From Sparassis latifolia (Eukaryota > Basidiomycota > Agaricomycetes > Polyporales > Sparassidaceae), in the NCBI GenBank assembly GCA_018466975.1, contig CM031555.1, positions 2,604,001 to 2,668,000 of the forward strand: DNA of 64,000 bases, read 5' to 3'. Made by a program: the position numbers and the translations under genes. Of the stretch, positions 56,443 through 64,000 are shown piece by piece. The notes below the pieces were generated by a model, which saw only the letters and a program-made list of their open reading frames with translations, was not told the origin of the DNA and searched no databases. Positions within the stretch are counted from its first letter, which is position 1, and each line of letters opens with the position of its first letter.

Positions 56443-57434
56443 TTAATTCCCAAATATCTCCCGCTTGTTCAGGTGTGGGCGGGGATTCGTGGGGTCGATT
56501 TCGGCGAATCTGCACTCGGCGGGGTAAGCACGGAACGGGGGAGGCGGCGCAAGTTACGCACGGAATGAAGACAGTCGGGAGATTGTCGTAGTGGAGCTCA
56601 GGGTACTTGTCGCTGACGACCTTAATGAGCTCGTTGAACATGAGCTGCGGGAGTACGTCAGCGATCTGACATACGCCGCCGGGGCGAGCAGCGCACGCAC
56701 CTCATACCCCCGCGCATTGAGGTGGAGGCCGTCGGTGAGGAGCTCTGAGAGGCGCGCCACGTCCTCGCCGCACGCCTCCCAGAAGCGCGTCCAGATGTCG
56801 ACGACGGGCACACCCTCGCGCGCGCCGACGTCCTTGACAGCGTCCGCGTACTGGCGGGTGACCTCGAACTTGCGGTCGAGCTCGCGCGCGGGGTCGTTCT
56901 CGCGGATGTGCGCGAGCCACTGCTCGGGGCCCACGGGCGGCGGGGTGATGAGCAAGATGTGGGTCGCGGGGGCGTAGCGTGGAGAGGAGGGATTGGTCAC
57001 GGCATGGATGAGCTCGGCGAGGTTCGCAGCGAACTTTGGGAGCGGGACGTGCTGTGCCGTGGGGGGGAGCGCGGCGTCGTTCGCGCCGAGCCAGATGGTG
57101 AGCAGGCGTACCTTGGGGACGTGCTTCTGCTGGGCCTGGTTTGCGAAGCACTGGGCGCACGTCGGGTCAGGATGGGCGACTGTGGTGCGTAGGGCCTGTG
57201 CGCACCTGCTCGAAGACGGGCTTGATCCACTCGGTGTTGTACCCGGACATGCCGCGGTTGAGCACGTCCAGCTTGCGGTTGTACACGACTGGCGGTGGTC
57301 AGCACACACTGGCCCAGGGTTGAACGGTGGGCATACTCACATGCAAGTCGCTGGGCGAAGCCGCCTGCCTCCCAGCCGCCCTGGGTGAGGGAGTCGCCGA
57401 GGAGCATGATCACGTCTTGGACGTAGGCAGCCAT
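56443..57434 (-). CDS. IAH1: GDSL/SGNH esterase, isoamyl-acetate hydrolase (IAH1) type
   Basis: Start at 57434 (MAAYVQDVIMLLGDSLTQGG), with the catalytic Ser in GDSLTQGG (block I). The next exon has YNRKLDVLNRGMSGYNTEW (block II Gly), then VRLLTIWLGANDAALPP with block III G-A-N-D, and ILLITPPPVGPEQW. The C-terminal D-x-x-H of the triad is in LLTDGLHLNARGYE (about 56,715). After an intron: LMFNELIKVVSDKYPELHYD, and after the last intron FAEIDPTNPRPHLNKREIFG-N, stop 56443-56445. The layout and length match yeast IAH1-like esterases that hydrolyse short-chain acetate esters; true substrates in this fungus are unknown. Strong GC bias in the large exon. No signal peptide, so probably intracellular. 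Confidence 0.9.
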
Positions 57435-58356
57435 CGTCGCTAGTCAGTGCAGCGTGTTCAACGGGGTGGGATCAGTTTTATAGAGGCGGGGTTCCGGATT
57501 GCACAACTTTTCCCGCGACTCATTGAAACAGATCGGGATGGCGAACCGAGATAGCACCGTGGTGCACACAGCGGGGATCATCGTCGATTATTGTAAAGAT
57601 AGTATTAGCCGGGTTCAAACTTACATGTACAATACACATTCGACGGATATAATCTATACGCTCCCACCGAGCATGCCTACGTCGCGGTGCAGGGCAGCAG
57701 GATCTCGAGGAACTGCACGCCGCCATTGAGTTGGCAGCAGAGAACGGTCTCCCTATCGGCGGAGGAGATCGTGTCCGAGGGACCCAGAGGGGGGTATGGC
57801 CGCCGGTGACGAAGACGCCTGCGAAGGTGACGAGCTAGTGGTCGGAAGGGTAGTCTCCTATAGTGGTAGGTCGGAAGAGCAAGGGAAGAGGGGCGGAAAC
57901 GCGGGGGCTCAAGATGCTCGCTGGACGGGGACGCGAAGTGAGAGACGGTGAGTGAGAGGGACGGTCACGTCGCAGGCAGTCGAGGAGGGGCCCCTCTGCG
58001 AGAAGAAGGCTGTCTCCTCAGCCACGAAGGGGAAAGAGCCTCGGGTGATGAGGACATTACCCGTGGACGTGTTGGTTGATGCTTGCAGGTACCACTGAGG
58101 AGAGGCAAGCCTGGTCTGTGGAAACGTCCTGTGGAGATGTCAGACTGAGAACATGTTAGACTTGCAGCGAGCGAGTTCGTGACTCGAAGACTCAGCAAAA
58201 TTTCCCAGAATATTGGGCGAAGCATGTCCTACGAAAGAGAGAGGAGAAGAAAGACGCGCGGGCGCAGGCCCCTGCTTGCTCGCTGCCGCCATTGTCGAGC
58301 AGCCCGTCCTCCTCGCCGTCGCCACCAACGACCATCACCCACCCGTCGTCGTCACG
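57435..58356. other. Divergent promoter region between esterase and ABD1
   Basis: No supported gene. An ATG-initiated frame starting at 58213 is open into the ABD1 N-terminus, so translation could start further up than annotated. Otherwise small chance ORFs only. Confidence 0.4.
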
Positions 58357-60891
58357 ATGCCCATGCACACGTTCGATCCTGTGCGCGATGCAGTGATGAA
58401 CTCGCCCACCGTGTCCAACGTGCACCTCGACATTCCCAAGCGTGTCAACAACATACCTTTTCCGCCCTCGCCGCCGTCTGAGGCGACGCCGCCAGCGAGC
58501 AGCCCCATCACCCGCCGTGCGACTGACCTTTGTGTCCTGCTCAACGCCGACGAGCCCCCCTACGAGACACCGCTCTTCACGCCGACGACCCCGCGCAGTC
58601 ACCCGACGCTCTCCCATCTCCTCAACGACCCCGACCCCCCCGACCAGCTCTCCCAGATGGCTCCTCTTCGCCGACGTGCCAGCGCCGACCTCTCGCGCGA
58701 TGCCATGCACGATGTGCCCCGCGAGGGCTCCTACTTCGCGTGGCCCGCTCACTCGAGCTCTGCCGCTGTTTCAGATTCTCCTCAAGCCAGCGCCCTCGCT
58801 CTCCCGGGCTCTCTTCCCACTCCATCCCACGCAGCGACGACGCCTCACCGTCTCACACGCTCCCCAGCCGTCTCTGCGTCCTCCAGCGCCGCGTCTTCCC
58901 GCCCGTCCACCGCCTCTCGCCCGTCTGCCAGCCTCTCCTCCATCTCAGCATCTATGCCCTTGCAGCTCTCTCACTTCCCCGTCGTTCCTCCAGTGCCAAC
59001 ATCTCTCCCTCTCCCGACATGCCACCACCCCCCTTGCCGTCTTCCCAGACCACCGCACCCGGGCCCTCGCCCTCTCCCTCAACCTCCAGCTCTGCCAATT
59101 CTTCCCCGGTCGCAAGCACCCGCGGGCTTGCCTCTCCCGCTCCCTCCTTTATGTCCAAGCTAAAGCCTTCGCCCAAGCCTTCATCCCCTTCAAAGCCCCC
59201 AGAGGTCCTACCCACCTCGCCCGCGCCCTCAAAACTCCCTTACGCGCCCACCCGCCGGCGCACCCCCGCAGGCTCCGTGCTTATCCCTCTCTCCCCAGCC
59301 GAGCTCGCTCGCTACCGCAACTACTCCGGCGGCGTCGGCACCCTCATCCTCCGCAAGCGCAAGCGCGACGACGACGATCGCGATGGCACCGGCAACGGCG
59401 AGCGCGCGCGCAAGCGACCCAATGACGGGGATGCCGGCGAGGACCGGCCAGACGGCGACAGCGTGCCCAAGCGCAGGCGTACCGGTGACGTCGGGCTCGT
59501 GGTCGAGCACTGTGAGTCTCCATCCGGGCTATTTCTGAACGTCCCTGAACACGCTCCCGCTGTAGATAACTCCCGCCCGGACGTCGGCGTCACCCAGCGC
59601 AAGGACTCGCCCATCATCGGGCTGAAGAGCTTCAACAACTGGGTCAAGAGCGTCCTCATCACGCGCTTCGCGCACCCCGTCCTCGCTGCGAGCCCCGTCG
59701 CCGGAGGTGGACTAGGGCGCGGGCGTGTGCTCGACATCGGCTGCGGCAAGGGCGGGGACCTCACCAAATGGGCCAAGGCGAAGGTGCGCGAGTACGTCGG
59801 CGTCGGTGCGTTTTCCTTCCTGCCCCACTTCTTTCCCGTGCTGATCCGCTCGCCCGTAGATATCGCCGCGATCTCGGTCGAGCAGGCCGCCGCGCGTCAT
59901 GCGGGCCTCCGCGCACCACGCTTCACCGCGTCCTTCTTCCCGCTCGACTGCTACACGCACGCGCTGAGCGCGGCCCTCCCGCCGGCCGTGCTACGCCCGT
60001 TCGACGTCGTCTCGCTGCAGTTCTGCATGCATTACGCGTTCGAGAGCGAGCGCAAGGTGCGGCAGATGCTCGAGAACGTCGCGGGCGCGCTGCGACCCGG
60101 CGGGGTCTTCATCGGCACCATTCCGGACTCGGAGCAGCTCCTGTGCGTCTCTTCTGTCGATCCGCGCCTTGATAATATGCTGATTCGTTCGACAGCGCGC
60201 AACTCGACGCGCTGCCGCCCAATGTGGAGGAGCTGACGTGGGGGAACAGCGTGTACAAGATTCGCTTCGAGGACCGAGCGCAGCACCCGCTCTTTGGGCA
60301 CCGCTACTGGTTCTTCCTCAGGGACGCCGTCGACGACGTACCCGAGTACGTCGTGCACTGGGACAACTTCGTGCAGTGCGTGCTCCCTTCCCCTTATTTT
60401 TCCGTCCCCCATCTCTACTAATGCTAATGCGCGTCTCTGTTCCTTTGCAGGCTCGCGGAGGAGTACGGCCTCCAGCAGATGTACCGCAAGGAGTTCCACG
60501 ACGTGTTCGAGGAGCACCACGAGCACGCCGAGTTCGGGCCGCTGCTCGAGCGCATGCACGTCGTCGACGCGAATGGGGAGAGCCAGATGGACGAGGACCA
60601 GTGGGAGGCTGCCAGTGCGTATCTTTTTCCTGCATTCGTCCCTGGCGCGCGCTTTTTGTGTGCGCTTCTATGGTGCGGTGGCGCTTGATCGTCGTTTCCA
60701 CTGTTGTGATGGATTCCCGACGACTATTGTTCTTTCCCCGATACGGGCGTATCGCCAGGCGTTCACACCGGTCCACCGCACACGGCATCATCTCGGTCAC
60801 CATCCTCAATATCATTTTTCTGTTTACACATGCTGACCGCCGTTCTTGCCTTGCAGACATCTACGTCGCGTTCGCATTTACAAAGCGCTAG
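58357..60891 (+). CDS. ABD1: mRNA cap guanine-N7 methyltransferase (ABD1)
   Basis: Transfers methyl from S-adenosylmethionine to the cap guanosine of nascent mRNA in the nucleus. From ATG 58357 (MPMHTFDPVRDAVMNSP) comes a long Ser/Pro-rich, disordered region with one frame change near 58,930-59,020 that should be a short intron I could not pin down. It continues RNYSGGVGTLILRKRKRDDD (basic NLS-like). After an intron the catalytic domain starts HYNSRPDVGVTQRKDSPIIG, LKSFNNWVKSVLI, and has SAM motif I as VLDIGCGKGGDLTKWAKAK. Then DVVSLQFCMHYAFESE, LRPGGVFIGTIPD, WGNSVYKIRFEDRAQHPLFG, HRYWFFLRDAVDDVPEYVVH, EEYGLQQMYRKEFHDVFEEH and the last exon NIYVAFAFTKR, stop 60889-60891. Catalytic regions are complete. 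The N-terminal extension (~400 residues) is much longer than in yeast. Confidence 0.95.
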
Positions 60892-62242
60892 AAAATTAAT
60901 GTTTATCATCAGAGTTCGATGGAGCTTCCCCCCCGTCTATAGACGGCCCATGCATTCCATGCTACACGTCTCGCCGCTCCTCTTCCCGCCATCAACGAGG
61001 ACGAACGCGGCCGTCGCTGCTCCAGCCATTGCGCATCTATTTACATGCCGCTGCCGACGTACATTATGTACACGACGAGAGCTGTTAGGGCCGCGATACC
61101 GGTAGCGTTGGCCGAGCGGCGTGCTGGGCGTGTATGAACATGCGCTCGTCCTTGTATATGCCTTTTAAAATATGAGCTATGACCGTGATGCACGATCCTC
61201 CGTGTGGTGTAAATTATAGCTGTCGTGCTGCATATGTACAAAGGCAGAACATGTCGCTTTAGAATCTGGACGTCTCCTTTATTGTGACTATACTGTTTGC
61301 ACATCATGCATGCAAGCAAAGTATGTTCAGGCAGCGGAGAAGTCAAGTGTATTGCAGTCACTGATATCTCTGAACATGAAAGGTCCAAATAAAGGCCAAG
61401 TGCGGACAGGAGCGATGGCGGGAAAAAAGAGGATATATATAAGGCTCGTAAGTAGAGTCCAAGAGACGCACAACAACACACGACATCGCTATATTGATCA
61501 TTCAAAATATACGAACAGGACAAGGGAGAATGCAAATGAGCTAGAGCGAATACAGCTCAGCGAGAACGGAACGCGTTGTCGGACACAACGAAGCGTGCGC
61601 GGCATTAGGTATAGCGGTCAGATCAAACGGGAACGGGCGTGTAAAACAGAACGTAGACTGAGGATGAGATGCACGGTAGCGGCTGGGAACCGTCAGCGTA
61701 TAACTTACATATATGAAGATGTGATGTGTCTGGAGATGGGATTGCTAAACAAGCAATGATGAGCGGACCGTGCGCAGACGAAGCTGTCATGCACATGCAT
61801 TGGATTGTTCACAGATGAGATGAGGCGGAGATCGCGCCGACGAATGTTGAGATCGATGGGAAATGGATGAAAATTGACCGAGGTAGATGTCGATGTCGTG
61901 AGTTCTGGGTTGCGAGATGTCGAGATGGATACCGGAGGAGGGTGTAGCGAGTGTCCACAAGACGAGATGCAGCGAAGAGACAGGTCGAGAACAATGAGGC
62001 ATAGGCATAATGAGTAGCGAAAGGCGTGCATAAGGAGAGAGGAGTCTTGCAGTCGTAAGAGCCGTGCAATCGAGGCGGTCTTCAAGAGGAAATCCGTAAG
62101 ATTGTCGTTGCGAAATTAAGCCTCGTCGTTCATCATTCTCCGAAAGGCGGGGTGGAAAACAGGTCGTCACAATTTACACAGTAAGAGGTATGTTTGGGAA
62201 GATTCTGAGAGATATTGAACGTTGGCTATTGTGGAGGACGAC
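60892..62242. other. Convergent intergenic region, no gene supported
   Basis: This 1.35-kb stretch has ORFs on both strands (61,310-61,759 plus; 62,170-61,787 minus), but none with a domain, and no splice pattern supports them. A TATA-like GGATATATATAAGG lies at 61,431-61,444. Likely 3' UTRs plus spacer; a small non-coding transcript cannot be excluded. Confidence 0.4.
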
Positions 62243-63962
62243 CTAGTAGGCCATGCGAGAGGGTCCGTACGACTCGGCTTTAGCGAGACGATTGAGCTTC
62301 TTGCCTTTGAACACGACACCCTTCGACGGAGGGGGGCAAGGACTGTCGCCGATGTCCGTATCCTCATCTTCGGTCTGATGACCTGTGCTCTTGTCTTCAG
62401 GCAACATTTGCAGGCCGGCATTTCCCATACCGCCACGCCGAGTGCGAGCAGCATTCGCAGCGGCAAACAACGCGTTTGTGCCGCTGGGTGCTGTGTTCCT
62501 CTTGGGCTGCTGAGACGCGAGAGACGTCATCTTGCCCTCGCCGTATGAGTACGACTTGGTTCTGCCGAACTTGCCCTTGCGGAAATGGTCAAGATCTTCT
62601 TTGCGGGATGCTGCGTAGAGGGGATCGTCCATCTGCACGTAGCCTGAAGGCTGGCAGCGTGCGCCAGATTCTTGGTAGTACTGACAGTAACCGCCCTCGA
62701 GGATGTAGACCTCCGGATAGTAAATCCTGGGGTAGACATGATTGTTCAGTGCACGGTCCTTGGAGCGAAGATATTTGGCACTGCGGTGACACGACGATGA
62801 GACGACAGCAGCAGAACAAAGGGAGATAGGCTCACAAAGTAGGCGCCCTTTTGACGCTGAACTCACAATGGAAAATCAGAACAACCTTCTTATTGAGGTC
62901 TCCGCTCGTAGATGGGGTAGGTTTGATTGCACCAGCTCCCAGCAAGAACTCCTCAACACCAGCGGTGGTGTTGATGTTCACAGCGCCGGGGATGTGACCT
63001 CCGTTATACTCGTAGTCGAATCGGCAGTCGATGATATGGAACGATGCCAGTTTAGAATTATAGGCACCGTCAACAAGAGCGTCCAACTGGAAGACTCATC
63101 AGCGCCTACAGACAGACGATCGATCAGGTAAAGAGCAACACACAGTCTCGGGATTGATGCGCATCAATCCGTCTTCCCTGACGCGTTGGCAAGGTAGGAT
63201 CTTCCCGTACGCCTCATTGTCTCCAAATCCGCCCAAGCCAGGACCAGCGTGCAAGTACTTGCTCCTCGGAGTGTCCCTTTCGTTCTCGGCCGGTCTGCTG
63301 TCCCTATCTTCGCTCCTCCGGAGGCCCGTCATAATGACCTCGGTGTCGCGCCTGACGAGAGCAGTCGCACCAGTCAGAGGCCGGAAGTCGTCCGTCCCAT
63401 CGCATCTCCTGATCGTCTTCACATGTTGGCGCTTCGCGTAAGCCTGCGCAGGGGAACTCATATCGGGCCCCTCAGAGTCGAACGATTCGCCAATCTCAGA
63501 GGCCATCGACTCGTCCAGTGTTGAGGGCGGGAGCATTGCAGAAATCGCGCGGCGGACCGGAGGCAAGATGTGCGGGTGGTCCTGGACAACGTCCTCGTCG
63601 TCCAGGACTCCGTCGACAATAGGGTAGGCCGAGCGAGGCTTGTCAACGGGACTATCACCAGGCGCGAGCATTGCACTCAGGACGGGCCTCCTCGGCCTCT
63701 TCTTGTTGGTGTTGAGGCCAAGCGGTGCCCCGAGGCCACTAAGCATGGGCTTCCTGAGAGGCATACTAGCCATGCGCTCCAACCTGCGAGCCGACGGAGA
63801 AGACGCCGCAGGCGACGACTCGAACAGCACCTCGTCGTCCATAATATGCTGGGGTTCGTCGATGAACTCAGGTTGGGGGGACGTTGAGCGACGCTTCTTG
63901 TGGAACGGCTGGCTCGGGCTCTCGCTCATGTGTGACGCGTCCACCAGCTCGTTGAGCACCAC
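62243..63962 (-). CDS. CDC25: CDC25/MIH1-type dual-specificity phosphatase, 5' end cut by window edge
   Basis: CDC25 removes inhibitory phosphate from the mitotic cyclin-dependent kinase and so triggers entry into mitosis. The visible part begins upstream of MSESPSQPFHKKRRSTSPQP; the frame is open to the right edge, so the true start may lie beyond 64,000. The regulatory region (63,962-63,150) has basic Ser/Pro sites, then YLHAGPGLGGFGDNEAYGK, LPCQRVREDGLMRINPET. After an intron the rhodanese-like catalytic domain: LDALVDGAYNSKLASFHIID, CRFDYEYNGGHIPGAVNIN, and the active-site loop HCEFSVKRAP (H-C-x5-R, about 62,845-62,875). After another intron: DRALNNHVYPRIYYPEVYIL, EGGYCQYYQES. A C-terminal extension ends AESYGPSRMAY at 62243. 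Catalytic Cys and Arg are intact. Confidence 0.95.
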
Positions 63963-64000
63963 ATCGTCGCTGTCGCCAAGCGGAGAAGCTGCACGGAAGT

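Noticed and set aside
56554..57434. Long GC-rich ORFs overlapping the IAH1 esterase on both strands
   Set aside because: The GDSL, GAND and DGLHLN motifs fix the true frame; the others come from high GC third positions.
58442..59425. 327-codon plus ORF overlapping the ABD1 N-terminus
   Set aside because: Pro/Arg/His-rich alternative frame of the Ser/Pro-rich region; the catalytic frame continues from the other reading.
61310..62170. Small genes in the ABD1-CDC25 gap
   Set aside because: ORFs on both strands lack motifs and splice support; a TATA-like sequence at 61,431 alone is not enough.

Overview
The window looks like nuclear DNA of a wood-decay-type mushroom (Basidiomycota, Agaricomycetes; a polypore relative is my guess). 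The evidence is the very short introns (about 45-75 nt, GT..AG), the Helitron, KDZ and Ty3/gypsy families present, and a set of fungal housekeeping genes with agaricomycete-like exon structure. All assignments were made by reading translations by eye; no database search was run.

It splits sharply into two compartments. Positions 1 to about 25,860 form a repeat island that is AT-rich in large parts. It holds relics of KDZ-type transposases (about 1.0-1.34 kb and 7.79-8.87 kb), a decayed Helitron (4.96-7.77 kb), a tRNA-derived SINE-like unit (8.94-9.04 kb), two coiled-coil gene-like units (9.2-11.6 kb), a broken Ty3/gypsy polyprotein on the minus strand (11.8-16.8 kb), a large inverted duplication carrying a three-exon unknown gene (16.9-18.07 and 22.99-24.1 kb), about 0.65-kb direct repeats (3.54 and 19.63 kb), inverted arrays of a CACTAC-containing repeat (2.1 and 20.6 kb), AT-rich satellite-like tracts and a hAT-like MITE (24.5-25.0 kb). 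Many element reading frames are broken by TGA/TAA codons where C-to-T or G-to-A changes are the simplest explanation.

Positions 25,871 to 64,000 are gene-dense and almost repeat-free, apart from one MITE-like element at 36.0-36.3 kb. In order: formin (-), RBM5/10-like splicing factor (-), complex I NDUFB4-like subunit (+), COQ7 ubiquinone hydroxylase (-), a small protein with two Jupiter/HN1-like PGG motifs (+), tRNA-Leu(UAA) (-), F-box/WD40 protein of the MET30/SCONB type (-), GSK3/Shaggy kinase (-), complex I 24-kDa subunit NDUFV2 (+), bestrophin-like channel (-), M1 aminopeptidase (-), RSP5/NEDD4 HECT ubiquitin ligase (+), IAH1-type GDSL esterase (-), mRNA cap guanine-N7 methyltransferase ABD1 (+) and CDC25 phosphatase (-, cut by the right edge).

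There is no operon or obvious biosynthetic cluster. Neighbours share themes loosely: three respiratory-chain/ubiquinone genes (NDUFB4-like, COQ7, NDUFV2), two ubiquitin-ligase components (MET30-like, RSP5) and two cell-cycle/polarity genes (CDC25, formin). Several pairs are divergent (RBM5-like/NDUFB4-like starts only 111 bp apart) or convergent with about 90-350 bp between stops. The most interesting unexplained material is in the left island: the CACTAC-bearing inverted arrays, two 57-bp hairpins of identical 19/19/19 geometry, a Lys-Arg-punctuated 16-residue repeat ORF, and the inverted duplicated spliced gene.
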